A stretch of DNA of 64,000 nt from positions 2,452,001 through 2,516,000 of the forward strand of contig NC_022080.4 in the NCBI RefSeq assembly GCF_000445995.2, in the 5' to 3' direction. The position numbers and the translations under genes were made by a program. This document shows, one piece after another, positions 1-8,552 of the stretch. The DNA is from Geobacillus genomosp. 3 (GTDB taxonomy: Bacteria > Bacillota > Bacilli > Bacillales > Anoxybacillaceae). The first letter of the stretch is position 1. Each line of letters starts with the position of its first letter. Below the pieces are notes generated by a model. It was not told the DNA's origin, did no database searches, and saw only the letters and a program-made list of their open reading frames with translations.

Positions 1-1
1 G

Positions 2-17
2 CACAGTCTCCTCCCCC
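2..17 (-). promoter_or_regulatory. Ribosome binding site and possible GTG start of the next gene at the left edge
   Basis: On the minus strand, 50 bases after the pbpI stop, GGGGGAGGAGA is followed by GTG at 4..2. This looks like the start of the gene after pbpI. In Bacillus subtilis that neighbour is yrrS, but only the first codon is inside the window, so identity is inferred from gene order alone. Confidence 0.3.
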
Positions 18-67
18 TTTTCGGCAATTTTCCTGTTGAAAAAAAACGGGTTCTCTATATTGGTTCG

Positions 68-1840
68 TCATCCCCGCTCATTTTTGTCGCGGTCATACGC
101 GTAAAGCGCCTCGACGGCGGCGGCAAACACATCGTTCGTCACGGCGAGCCCGCCCGGACGGTCAAGCTCAACGACGACAAGGGCGTATTTTGGGCGGTCA
201 GCCGGGAAATAGCCGGCAAACCATTTATTAATCAGTTCGCTGCCGCCGTCCGTTTTCCCTGTCTCCGCCGTTCCCGATTTGCCGGCGACCGCATACGGCA
301 GCGAGCGGAAGCGGCGCCCGGTTCCCTCTTTCTCCATGACGACGCTGCGCAAAAGCCGTCGCAGCTGCTGCACCGTTTCCGGCGCAAGCGGTTCCTTATC
401 TGTCGCCGGTTCACGCGAAAAGGAAAATAGTGTCGTGCCGTTTTTATAGAGCACTTTATCGACGGCCCGCACTTTAAAGGCTGGGCCACCGCGGGCGATC
501 GTCGCCATCATGTTGGCGACGCCAAGCGGCGAGACGCGCACATCTTTTTGCCCGATCGCCGTTTGCGCCACAGCGAGCGGCACTCGTTTGTCGCGTCGGT
601 CATGCCAAATCGTTCCTTTTCGCTCTTCCGGAAACTGGCGGAACTCGTCCTCATGGTAAACTGCCCCCTCCCAACCGGCTGTCGGATACAACCCGAGTTT
701 TTCGGCATACGTCTCAAATGCGTCTGAATCGCGTTTAATCAACTCTTTGCCGAGGGTGGCGAAAGCGTTGTTGCAGCTGACGGCAAAACTATCAACGAAG
801 TCGAGCGTGCCGTAATCGTGCTCCTCATCGCGGGTCACGCCATCAATTTTTTTGCTGCAATCAAACGTCGTCCCGAACGAGGCAAGCCCTTTGTCAAGCG
901 CCGCTGCAGCGATCACCGTCTTAAAGATGGAGCCGGGAATTTGCGGCAGCACCATTTGATTTTCCGCCCCACGGTTTTTGTATGGATCGCGTGGGTCCAT
1001 ATTCGGGCGGCTGACCATGGCCAGCACGCTGTTGGCGTCCACATCGAGCAGGACGAGCCCGCCTTTTTTCAACCCGTACCGGTCAACGATTTGCTCCATT
1101 TCTTGCTGGATATCACGGTCGAGCGTCGTTTGGACGGTCACCGGATAAAACGGATTGCCCGGGTCGCTATATTTGACATCAAGCCCAAACAGCGGCCGTC
1201 CTTCGGCATCTACATGGTAAAGCAGCTTCGTCTCGCCGTCGGCGAGCAAAAATTCGTCAAACGCCTTCTCGAGTCCTTGAATGCCGGCTTCCGCCTGCGG
1301 CGGGAGCGGCCGTTTCGGGTAGCGCGCGCGCAAGAGCTCCCGATCCGGGCGGGTAAAACCTAGCACATGCGGGGCGTACACCGTCTCGAGCGAATATTGT
1401 TTATTGACGGCAAAGACGCCCGGGATGCGCAAATCGTTAATTTGTTTCATCTGATTGGCGCTTAAAGCGAGCGGCTCGCCGCCTTGCTCTAAAACGAACG
1501 GACCTTCCGCCCGCTCGAGCTGACGGCGGATGTCTTCTTCGGCAACCCCTACGATGCGGGCGACTTGTTCAATCGGCCATTTCATCGTACTTAAAAATGG
1601 GAATAACACAAGCGACGGCACATACCGCTTGGTAAGCGGCTTGCCGTTTCGGTCGACGAACGACCCGCGTCCATCATCGATCATCAATTCTTGCGTGCGT
1701 TGGGCAACGCTCTCGGCAATTAAATTATGATTGGCAAACGACTCGGTGTCAATGAGCTGAAGCTGTGCCAACCGTCCGACGAGCAGCAGCAAACCAACTT
1801 GAATGAGCGCCAGCATGGCGATCGTCCGTTTTTTCCACAT
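68..1840 (-). CDS. pbpI: Class B penicillin-binding protein, sporulation type (PbpI/YrrR-like)
   Basis: D,D-transpeptidase of 590 residues that cross-links peptidoglycan outside the membrane. A single N-terminal membrane anchor (about residues 8-28) is followed by a dimerisation domain and a transpeptidase domain. All three catalytic motifs are visible: SIFK with nucleophile Ser304 and Lys307, SCN at 355-357, and KSGT at 521-524. Position next to greA and udk matches pbpI (yrrR) of B. subtilis, a sigma-F gene made in the forespore. The ATG at 1840 has GAGGTG eight bases upstream, inside the 3' arm of a hairpin described separately. The match to PbpI rather than another class B enzyme rests on the neighbours. 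Confidence 0.9.
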   Translation of the reverse strand: MWKKRTIAMLALIQVGLLLLVGRLAQLQLIDTESFANHNLIAESVAQRTQELMIDDGRGSFVDRNGKPLTKRYVPSLVLFPFLSTMKWPIEQVARIVGVAEEDIRRQLERAEGPFVLEQGGEPLALSANQMKQINDLRIPGVFAVNKQYSLETVYAPHVLGFTRPDRELLRARYPKRPLPPQAEAGIQGLEKAFDEFLLADGETKLLYHVDAEGRPLFGLDVKYSDPGNPFYPVTVQTTLDRDIQQEMEQIVDRYGLKKGGLVLLDVDANSVLAMVSRPNMDPRDPYKNRGAENQMVLPQIPGSIFKTVIAAAALDKGLASFGTTFDCSKKIDGVTRDEEHDYGTLDFVDSFAVSCNNAFATLGKELIKRDSDAFETYAEKLGLYPTAGWEGAVYHEDEFRQFPEERKGTIWHDRRDKRVPLAVAQTAIGQKDVRVSPLGVANMMATIARGGPAFKVRAVDKVLYKNGTTLFSFSREPATDKEPLAPETVQQLRRLLRSVVMEKEGTGRRFRSLPYAVAGKSGTAETGKTDGGSELINKWFAGYFPADRPKYALVVVELDRPGGLAVTNDVFAAAVEALYAYDRDKNERG

Positions 1841-1880
1841 AAAGAAAACACCTCATCACCAGTTTCGACGAGGTGTTTTC
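1841..1880 (-). terminator. Hairpin between greA and pbpI (terminator or SD-sequestering stem)
   Basis: Arms 1844-1854 and 1870-1880 pair over 11 bases (GAAAACACCTC with GAGGTGTTTTC) around a 15-base loop. On the minus strand it follows greA and ends in TTTTCTTT, so it can act as the greA terminator. Its second arm contains the GAGGTG ribosome binding site of pbpI. Confidence 0.65.
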
Positions 1881-1889
1881 ATTTGAAAC
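1860..1889 (-). promoter_or_regulatory. Candidate sigma-F promoter of pbpI
   Basis: On the minus strand GTTTC (1889-1885), a 15-base spacer, then GTCGAAACTG (1869-1860) matches the sigma-F pattern GYWTA-N15-GGnrAnAnTw with one -35 and two -10 mismatches. pbpI is a sigma-F gene in B. subtilis. The predicted start lies past the first arm of the hairpin, so this transcript would keep its ribosome binding site free. Confidence 0.45.
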
Positions 1890-1938
1890 GTACCAAAGGC
1901 GGCGATTTTTCTGTTGGCGTCGCCGATTTTCAGGGCGC

Positions 1939-2415
1939 TTATTTGACTGCAACAATTTTCACCAGCATTTCCCCACCCGGCGTTTGTACGGTCACCTCAT
2001 CGCCGACACGGCGGCCGATGAGCGATTTGGCGATTGGCGAATCGTTGGAAATTTTCCCTTCAAACGGATCGGCCTCCGCGCTGCCGACGATCGTATACGT
2101 CTCTTCCTCGCCGTCCGGAAGCTCAATGAACGTCACCGATTTGCCAAGCGAGACGACGTCCGGATTTTCTTTGTCTTCTTCAATGATGACCGCGTTGCGA
2201 ATCATGTTTTCGAGCGTTTGAATGCGCGATTCGACAAACGCCTGCTCATCTTTTGCCGCATCGTATTCCGAGTTTTCCGATAAATCCCCGAACCCCCGTG
2301 CAATTTTAATGCGTTCGACAACTTCCTTCCGTTTCACGGTTTTTAAATACTCAAGTTCTTGTTCCAGTTTCTCTTTTCCCTCTTTCGTCATCGGGTATTG
2401 CTTTTCATTCGCCAT
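1939..2415 (-). CDS. greA: Transcription elongation factor GreA
   Basis: Binds the RNA polymerase secondary channel and stimulates cleavage of backtracked RNA. The 158-residue protein has the usual two-part layout: an N-terminal antiparallel coiled coil (about residues 8-75) whose tip carries acidic residues in [10 protein letters not shown], and a C-terminal globular domain ending [16 protein letters not shown]. The longer frame adds 18 residues with no family match; the ATG at 2415 follows GAGGAG by eight bases and begins [10 protein letters not shown] as expected. It lies between udk and pbpI, separated from both by hairpins, so it is probably transcribed largely on its own. Confidence 0.96.
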   Translation of the reverse strand: MANEKQYPMTKEGKEKLEQELEYLKTVKRKEVVERIKIARGFGDLSENSEYDAAKDEQAFVESRIQTLENMIRNAVIIEEDKENPDVVSLGKSVTFIELPDGEEETYTIVGSAEADPFEGKISNDSPIAKSLIGRRVGDEVTVQTPGGEMLVKIVAVK

Positions 2416-2439
2416 TTGTCTCACTCCTCTATGTTCTTC

Positions 2440-2469
2440 ATTATGTAAAACGTACGAACAGAAAAACAA
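2440..2469 (-). promoter_or_regulatory. Possible sigma-A promoter of greA
   Basis: TTGTTT (2469-2464) and CATAAT (2445-2440) are separated by 18 bases on the minus strand and lie about 25 bases before the greA start. The -35 falls in the loop of the preceding hairpin. Weak match; offered because greA sits directly behind a terminator-like stem. Confidence 0.3.
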
Positions 2470-2480
2470 CTGTTCGTACG
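2447..2480 (-). terminator. Perfect 11-bp hairpin after udk
   Basis: CGTACGAACAG (2451-2461) and CTGTTCGTACG (2470-2480) are perfectly complementary around an 8-base A-rich loop. On the minus strand the stem is followed by only four T residues. It probably ends the trmR-yrrN-yrrO-udk transcript, perhaps incompletely. Confidence 0.65.
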
Positions 2481-2522
2481 CTTACTTGTTATATAATATA
2501 TTGTTTTGTCTCTGTTATGTTA

Positions 2523-3158
2523 TTATAAAACCGATTTTTGTTCAAGGACTGTGCGAATTTTTGCTACCATTAAGTCAATGGCGACGACGTTTTGCCCTCC
2601 TTCCGGGATGATGACATCCGCGTAACGTTTTGTCGGTTCGACAAACTGGTTGTGCATCGGCCGGACAACGGATAAATACTGGTCGATAACAGAGTCAAAC
2701 GTACGGCCGCGCTCTTTAATATCACGGATGAGGCGGCGGATGATGCGAATGTCTGGGTCGGTGTCGACATACACCTTGATGTCCATCAAATTGCGGAGCC
2801 GCTCGTCCTCGAGGACAAGGATGCCTTCCAAAATAATGACCTCTTTCGGCTCAACGCGGATGACTTGACTCGAACGAGTGTGAAGCGTATAGTCATACAC
2901 CGGCTTGTCGACCGGCTCGTAGCGAAGGAGCTTATGGACGTGCTCGATCAACAGGTCGTTGTCAAACGCCAACGGGTGGTCGTAATTTGTCTTCAACCGC
3001 TCCGCAAACGGAAGATGGCTTTGGTCTTTGTAATAAAAGTCTTGCTCTAAGACAAGAATCGAACGGTCGCCGAAATGATCGTAAATCGCGCGGGCGACGC
3101 TCGTCTTCCCCGAACCGGAGCCGCCGGCAACGCCGATGACAACGGGCTTTTTCGCCAT
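2523..3158 (-). CDS. udk: Uridine/cytidine kinase
   Basis: Phosphorylates uridine and cytidine to UMP and CMP in pyrimidine salvage. The 211-residue length is normal for bacterial Udk. The P-loop [11 protein letters not shown] is at residues 12-22, followed by the uridine kinase signature region with [10 protein letters not shown] and the lid region RDIKERGRT. The ATG at 3158 follows AAAGGAG. The yrrO stop codon is one base upstream of the start, so udk is the last gene of the trmR-yrrN-yrrO-udk operon, as in B. subtilis. The functional link of a salvage kinase to the tRNA-modification genes before it is unclear. Confidence 0.96.
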   Translation of the reverse strand: MAKKPVVIGVAGGSGSGKTSVARAIYDHFGDRSILVLEQDFYYKDQSHLPFAERLKTNYDHPLAFDNDLLIEHVHKLLRYEPVDKPVYDYTLHTRSSQVIRVEPKEVIILEGILVLEDERLRNLMDIKVYVDTDPDIRIIRRLIRDIKERGRTFDSVIDQYLSVVRPMHNQFVEPTKRYADVIIPEGGQNVVAIDLMVAKIRTVLEQKSVL

Positions 3159-3159
3159 C

Positions 3160-4428
3160 TTAATTCTCCTTTCTCATCATGTTGTATGGGAAGAGAGGAC
3201 GCTTGACTTTGAACTTGACAATTTGCAGCGGATGGCGCGCTGCATCGAGTTCATGGCCATTTTCATCCCAAATTTTTTCAATCACTTGGGTAAAGTTTTC
3301 AATTTCCGGGCCAAAAAATTCGACTTCATCGCCCGGTTTAAAATGGTTGCGCTGCTGGACGGTGGCGATGCCCGTCTTCCGGTCGTAGTCAAGCACCAAG
3401 CCGGCAAACTCATGCGTCGTTTTTCGGCTGTGCGTACCATACATATGGTTCGTATAGTCCGGGAAGCCTTCAAAAAACGATGAAGCGGTTTCGCGGTTGG
3501 CGCATTTGTCGAGCTCCCGCACCCACTCTTCATGAATGGTGAAATGGTCGGGGTCCGCACAGTAAGCATCAATGACCTTCCGGTACACGCTCACGACCGT
3601 CGCCACGTAATGGATCGATTTCATCCGCCCTTCAATTTTCAAGCTGTCGACACCGAGCTCAATCATGGCCGGAATGGCACGGATCAAGTTCAAATCTTTC
3701 GCGCTCATGGCAAATGGGGCGTCGCCTTCAGCAAACAGCGGGATTTCCCGTCCGTCAGCCAGCTGGTACAAGTCATAGTCCCAGCGGCATGACTGGCAGC
3801 ACCCGCCGCGGTTCGAGTCGCGCGCTGTCATATGGTTGCTCAATACACAGCGGCCGGAGTAGGCGGAACACATCGCCCCGTGGATGAACGCCTCGATTTC
3901 AATATCAACCTTCTCCTTGATTTGCCGAATTTCCTCGGCGCTCACTTCGCGGGCGAGCACAACCCGCTCGAGCCCTTCCTCTTTCCAAAACTGGACCGCT
4001 TTCCAGTTCGAAAGCGACTGCTGCGTGCTTAAATGCACTTCGAGCTTTGGCGCCACCCGGCGCGCGGTCTCGATAATGAGCGGATCGGCGACGATAATGC
4101 CATGGACGCCGGCATCCTCGAGCGCCCGCAAATAATCGTCAACGCCCGGAATATTTTCATTATGGGCATAAATGTTGGCGGTGACGTACACTTTTGCTCC
4201 GTACCGGTTGGCAAATTCAACCCCTTCGCGAATTTCCTCGACCGTAAAGTTGTCAGCGTTGGCTCGTAAACTGTATTCCTGCCCGCCGATAAAGACGGCG
4301 TCCGCGCCGTAATGAACGGCGATTTTCAGCTTTTCTAGGTTGCCGGCCGGCGCGAGCAATTCCGGCTTTTTCACAATAACGCGTTTGCCGTCAACGATTT
4401 CGGAAATGCGGTCGTTTTTTAGCAGCAT
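3160..4428 (-). CDS. yrrO: U32 family tRNA hydroxylation protein (YrrO/TrhP2-like)
   Basis: Member of peptidase family U32, 422 residues. The signature [16 protein letters not shown] and the downstream NRGGCCQSC carry conserved cysteines. In B. subtilis YrrN and YrrO (TrhP1 and TrhP2) act in prephenate-dependent formation of 5-hydroxyuridine at wobble position 34 of tRNAs, despite the peptidase name. The frame is open for 49 codons further upstream, but the ATG at 4428 is preceded by GGAGGGAAAAC and gives the family N-terminus. It lies 16 bases after yrrN and one base before udk. Assignment of the reaction is from the family; no substrate can be read from the sequence. Confidence 0.88.
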   Translation of the reverse strand: MLLKNDRISEIVDGKRVIVKKPELLAPAGNLEKLKIAVHYGADAVFIGGQEYSLRANADNFTVEEIREGVEFANRYGAKVYVTANIYAHNENIPGVDDYLRALEDAGVHGIIVADPLIIETARRVAPKLEVHLSTQQSLSNWKAVQFWKEEGLERVVLAREVSAEEIRQIKEKVDIEIEAFIHGAMCSAYSGRCVLSNHMTARDSNRGGCCQSCRWDYDLYQLADGREIPLFAEGDAPFAMSAKDLNLIRAIPAMIELGVDSLKIEGRMKSIHYVATVVSVYRKVIDAYCADPDHFTIHEEWVRELDKCANRETASSFFEGFPDYTNHMYGTHSRKTTHEFAGLVLDYDRKTGIATVQQRNHFKPGDEVEFFGPEIENFTQVIEKIWDENGHELDAARHPLQIVKFKVKRPLFPYNMMRKEN

Positions 4429-4444
4429 TTGTTTTCCCTCCTTT

Positions 4445-5374
4445 TCAATAAATCGTTTCTTTAAAGAAAAATCCGGTATCAAGGCGGCGGTGCGGCGGCT
4501 GGAGCGCCTCAACGGCTGCAAGCAGCTCCTCTTTTTCCCGCTCATACTGCCCGCGGTCTTCGGCGCACATATCAATGGCGCGGCGGTACAGTTTCGTCAC
4601 TTCCGTAATGTAGCGCGGTTCATGCAAAATGCCGTCGATTTTAAAACTGTCAATGCCGGCTTCGATCATGTCGCCGAGCTCGTCAATGATGCAAAGATCG
4701 TTCGGGCTCATAATGTGTGTGCCGTTCTCGTCTTCAAAAATCGGGTATTTATAGTCACGTTCCTTGTCGTACAGGAACAGCCCTTTCTCATGCTTTTTCC
4801 GCTCGATCTCCATCACGTTTCCTCGGTACTCAAAATAGTTGCCGATGAGCGAGCGCTTTGACTGATACATGCACGTCGCCCCATGCACTTGCACTTCAAT
4901 CTCCACTTCAGCATGGGCTTTAATTTCCAAAATGGCGTCCATGTTCAACTCGCGGGCCAAGACGGCGCGTTTTGCCCCTTTTCGCCCCCAGTAGTTGCAC
5001 GTATACCAGTTTGTCGCGGTCGTTTCCGTGCTCCAATGGAGCTTCATATGGGGAGCGGTTTCCCGGACCGTCAACAGCACGGCCGGATCGCCAAAGACGA
5101 TGGCGTCGGCGCCTACGCTAGCGACAAAGGCGACGTAATCGGCGAGCTCGTCCACTTTTTCGTTATGAAAAATGGCGTTCATCGCTACATAAGCGTTCAT
5201 GCCGTGCCGGTGAGCCGCCTCGACAGCCGCGGCGACATCGGCGCGGGAGAACTCTCCAGCGAGCCGCAAGCCATAGCGCTGTTCGCCGACCATCACAGCG
5301 TCCGCTCCCGCTTCAGCCAGTTCATGAATATGGGAAACGCTCGTCGGCGTGACGAGCAATTCCGGTTTTTTCAT
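4445..5374 (-). CDS. yrrN: U32 family tRNA hydroxylation protein (YrrN/TrhP1-like)
   Basis: The shorter U32 partner of the pair, 309 residues. It starts KKPELLVTPTSVSHI, has the barrel-like N-terminal part with VMVGEQRYGLR, and the motif VEVQVHGATCMYQSKR equivalent to the YrrO cysteine segment but with fewer cysteines. Works with YrrO in 5-hydroxyuridine formation at tRNA position 34 in B. subtilis. The ATG overlaps the trmR stop by four bases (ATGA), and GAGGTG lies nine bases upstream, indicating translational coupling in one operon. Confidence 0.86.
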   Translation of the reverse strand: MKKPELLVTPTSVSHIHELAEAGADAVMVGEQRYGLRLAGEFSRADVAAAVEAAHRHGMNAYVAMNAIFHNEKVDELADYVAFVASVGADAIVFGDPAVLLTVRETAPHMKLHWSTETTATNWYTCNYWGRKGAKRAVLARELNMDAILEIKAHAEVEIEVQVHGATCMYQSKRSLIGNYFEYRGNVMEIERKKHEKGLFLYDKERDYKYPIFEDENGTHIMSPNDLCIIDELGDMIEAGIDSFKIDGILHEPRYITEVTKLYRRAIDMCAEDRGQYEREKEELLAAVEALQPPHRRLDTGFFFKETIY

Positions 5375-6024
5375 TCTCGTTCACCTCGTTTTTTCGATAT
5401 AGCCAGCCCGTCGCCGACCGGGATGATGACCGTGTCGTAATCGTTCCGGGCCATAAGCCATTCGTTGTAGCGGCGGATTTTTTTGGCGATGTTCCAAAGC
5501 CGCTTATTGCCACCGGGCGCTTCAGCGGCGACGAGTCCTTTAAACAACACGTTGTCGCTAATGATGAGGCCGCCTTCGGCCAGAAGCGGCTCATAGAGTG
5601 TAAAAAAGCGCTCGTATTGCCCCTTGGCGGCATCGATAAAGAGCGCATCAAACGGCGCAACGGCGGCGACATCGGCCCCAACCGCGAGCGCATCGCCGAA
5701 AACCGCTTCGATTTGCCGCCCGGTATTCGTCTTTCCGATATAAAAACGGGCGCGTTCGTACCGCTCCCGGTCCCGTTCAATCGTCACAATGCGCGCCTCC
5801 GGCAGCGCTTTTGCCATCCGGATCGCCGAATAGCCGATCGCGGTGCCGATTTCCAAAATGCGGCGCGGTCTGGCGGTCTTCAACACGAACAGCAGCACTT
5901 CCATGCTCACCGGATCCATAATCGGCACGCGGTGTTCACGCGCGTACCGCTCCATTTCCGCGATATCCGGATCTGGCGCCGGGCGCAGCTGCTGCAAATA
6001 ACGAACGACATCGTTCGGAAGCAA
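5371..6024 (-). CDS. trmR: tRNA 5-hydroxyuridine methyltransferase TrmR (YrrM)
   Basis: S-adenosylmethionine-dependent O-methyltransferase of the class I, catechol O-methyltransferase-like family, 217 residues. The SAM-binding motif LEIGTAIGYSAIRMA is around residues 57-71, followed by VTIERD and the metal-binding DALFIDAAKGQY and ISDNVLFKG segments. In B. subtilis TrmR converts 5-hydroxyuridine at tRNA wobble position 34 to 5-methoxyuridine, so it acts on the product of YrrN and YrrO encoded next. The start is TTG at 6024, seven bases after GGGGAGG; no ATG is better placed. It is the first gene of the operon. Confidence 0.88.
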   Translation of the reverse strand: MLPNDVVRYLQQLRPAPDPDIAEMERYAREHRVPIMDPVSMEVLLFVLKTARPRRILEIGTAIGYSAIRMAKALPEARIVTIERDRERYERARFYIGKTNTGRQIEAVFGDALAVGADVAAVAPFDALFIDAAKGQYERFFTLYEPLLAEGGLIISDNVLFKGLVAAEAPGGNKRLWNIAKKIRRYNEWLMARNDYDTVIIPVGDGLAISKKRGERE

Positions 6025-6109
6025 GGCGATTCCTCCCCGGCATCAACAAAGTGAAAAGCGCCTGCCTAGAGCCGAACTGCAGCCCAGAGGTTTGCGCTTC
6101 ATCATCATG

Positions 6110-6138
6110 AAAAATAAGAGCCGCAAACGGACTCTTAT
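6110..6138 (-). terminator. Terminator after mltG
   Basis: ATAAGAGCCG (6114-6123) pairs with CGG-A-CTCTTAT (6128-6138) around CAAA; on the minus strand the stem is followed by five T. It separates mltG from trmR. Confidence 0.85.
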
Positions 6139-6228
6139 CATGGATCTGTTCAACTTTATTTATACTACCATAAAACTGCGAAAAAGCGAAGCTGTTTGGC
6201 CCGTTTGGCCAACAACTTCCGTTTTGCT

Positions 6229-7320
6229 CTATTGTTTCCCAATATGCTTCGCTTTTTCCCGGTTATGCTCCGCCAGCGTTTTGGTGAAAATGACGTCGCC
6301 AGCCGGTGTTGCCAAAAAGTACAAATAGTCGGTCACGGCCGGGTTGAGCGCCGCTTCAATTGACATCTTGCCGGCATTGGCGATCGGCCCCGGCGGCAGC
6401 CCCCTGTGAATATACGTATTGTATGGCGAATCGACTTTTAAATCTTTGTAAAAGACACGCTCTTTATGTTTGCCGAGCGCGTATAAGACGGTCGGGTCAG
6501 TTTGCAGCGGCATGCCGAGGCGCAGCCGGTTGTAAAACACGCTGGCAATTTTCTCACGGTCGGCTTTTTCGGTCGCCTCTTCTTCAATTAACGACGACAT
6601 GGTCAACAACCGGTGCGGCGACAGCTGCCGTTCTTTCATCATCCTCTCGTATTGGTCGATCACCGCCGCCGTTTTCGCCACCATCGCCTCAATGATTTCC
6701 GAAAGCGGCGGTTTTTTGTCGGCAAACACATATGTGGCCGGGAACAAGTAGCCTTCCAACGGATAGCGGATATTTTGGTGAAAAATGTCGTTCGTTAATA
6801 AGTCTGGGTATGTTTTCATCAGCTGTTCAATGTACTTGCGGTCGTTGAGCAGCTTCATAATGTCTTCTTGATCGTATCCCGTTTTCGCAGCGATGAGATC
6901 AGCGATTTGTACAAGTTGCGATCCTTCGGGGATCGTCAGCTTCAATCCGATTTTCAACGACTTCCCGGTTTTTAACAGCTCAATGATGTGTGTCATCGGC
7001 ATCGCCCGCGTCAGCTCATACTCCCCGGCTTGAAAGCCGGACTCGTTTTTCCAGCGGACGTAGTAGCGGAAGACAGCCGCACTTTGAATGAGCCGTTTTT
7101 GTTCAAGCAGTTCGGCGATGTCTGCCGCCGACGAACCGACCGGAATCGACACGTGAACCGGGGTGCGGTCGCCTGGGTCAACCGGCGCGAACGCTAGGCG
7201 GATGTATAGGAAACTGCTGACGCCGGCGATGACGAGCGCGGTCAGCAGGCCGGCGCAAACGAGCAAGACGATTTTTCGTACAAGCCGCGCCTTAGGCGTC
7301 TGAAAATCGCTTTGTTTCAT
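6229..7320 (-). CDS. mltG: Endolytic murein transglycosylase MltG (YrrL)
   Basis: Cleaves nascent glycan strands and is thought to terminate peptidoglycan synthesis. The 363-residue protein has a single N-terminal transmembrane segment (about residues 15-40), a LysM-like subdomain and the YceG catalytic domain with the Glu-containing segment SSLIEEEATEKADRE, then FYNRLRLGMPLQTDPTV and SPYNTYIHRGLPPGPIANAG. An upstream in-frame ATG at 7344 exists, but the ATG at 7320 has AAAGGAGG six bases away and was chosen. It is flanked by terminators on both sides and is probably its own unit. Confidence 0.94.
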   Translation of the reverse strand: MKQSDFQTPKARLVRKIVLLVCAGLLTALVIAGVSSFLYIRLAFAPVDPGDRTPVHVSIPVGSSAADIAELLEQKRLIQSAAVFRYYVRWKNESGFQAGEYELTRAMPMTHIIELLKTGKSLKIGLKLTIPEGSQLVQIADLIAAKTGYDQEDIMKLLNDRKYIEQLMKTYPDLLTNDIFHQNIRYPLEGYLFPATYVFADKKPPLSEIIEAMVAKTAAVIDQYERMMKERQLSPHRLLTMSSLIEEEATEKADREKIASVFYNRLRLGMPLQTDPTVLYALGKHKERVFYKDLKVDSPYNTYIHRGLPPGPIANAGKMSIEAALNPAVTDYLYFLATPAGDVIFTKTLAEHNREKAKHIGKQ

Positions 7321-7446
7321 CTTCAGCCTCCTTTCACCGGTCATATTATACTACAAATTTCTTGTTTTTTCGCCCTTTCGTGACAAGAAAAGCTTCGCAT
7401 GGACGGATCCTTTGAAACTCATCGCCTGCGGCTCAAAAAATTCGCC

Positions 7447-7473
7447 AAAAAAACGGCTGCCCGCAGGCAGCCG
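7447..7473 (-). terminator. Terminator after yrzB
   Basis: CGGCTGCC (7454-7461) and GGCAGCCG (7466-7473) form a perfect 8-bp stem with a 4-base loop, followed on the minus strand by seven T. It ends the alaS-yrzL-ruvX-yrzB transcript. Confidence 0.92.
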
Positions 7474-7482
7474 CTTCATCTG

Positions 7483-8213
<731 letters not shown>

Positions 8214-8216
8214 CAG

Positions 8217-8483
8217 TTAATCCTTTCGTTGCCCCTGTAAATAGAATTTCACCAATTCCTCGATTAATTCATCGCGCTCAATTTTGCGGATGAGCGTGCG
8301 CGCATCTTTATGTCGCGGGATGTAAGCCGGATCGCCGGACAATAAGTAGCCCACAATTTGGTTGATGGGGTTGTAGCCTTTTTCCTGCAAGGCGCCATAC
8401 ACCGTCAACAACACTTCGCGAACGTTCGTTTCAGCCGGCTCCTCCGGGAAATGAAACTGCATCGTTTGGTCAAACGAGCTCAC
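8217..8483 (-). CDS. yrzL: UPF0297 protein YrzL (IreB-like)
   Basis: Small conserved protein, 88 residues with this start. In Enterococcus faecalis the family member IreB is a phosphorylation target of the Ser/Thr kinase IreK and affects cephalosporin resistance. The core [25 protein letters not shown]... and [18 protein letters not shown] are almost invariant in the family. An ATG at 8513 is in frame, but the GTG at 8483, behind GAGGTGG, yields the family start (SSFDQTM). It lies between alaS and ruvX on the alaS transcript. Confidence 0.88.
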   Translation of the reverse strand: MSSFDQTMQFHFPEEPAETNVREVLLTVYGALQEKGYNPINQIVGYLLSGDPAYIPRHKDARTLIRKIERDELIEELVKFYLQGQRKD

Positions 8484-8552
8484 CGTTTCCACCTCGCTCT
8501 TTATTCGGGCCATCCCGTCCTCTTACATCCATTGTACACGATTCGCGCCCAT

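Noticed and set aside
7320..7344. Longer mltG start at 7344
   Set aside because: AAAGGAGG lies inside this extension, placed correctly for the ATG at 7320.
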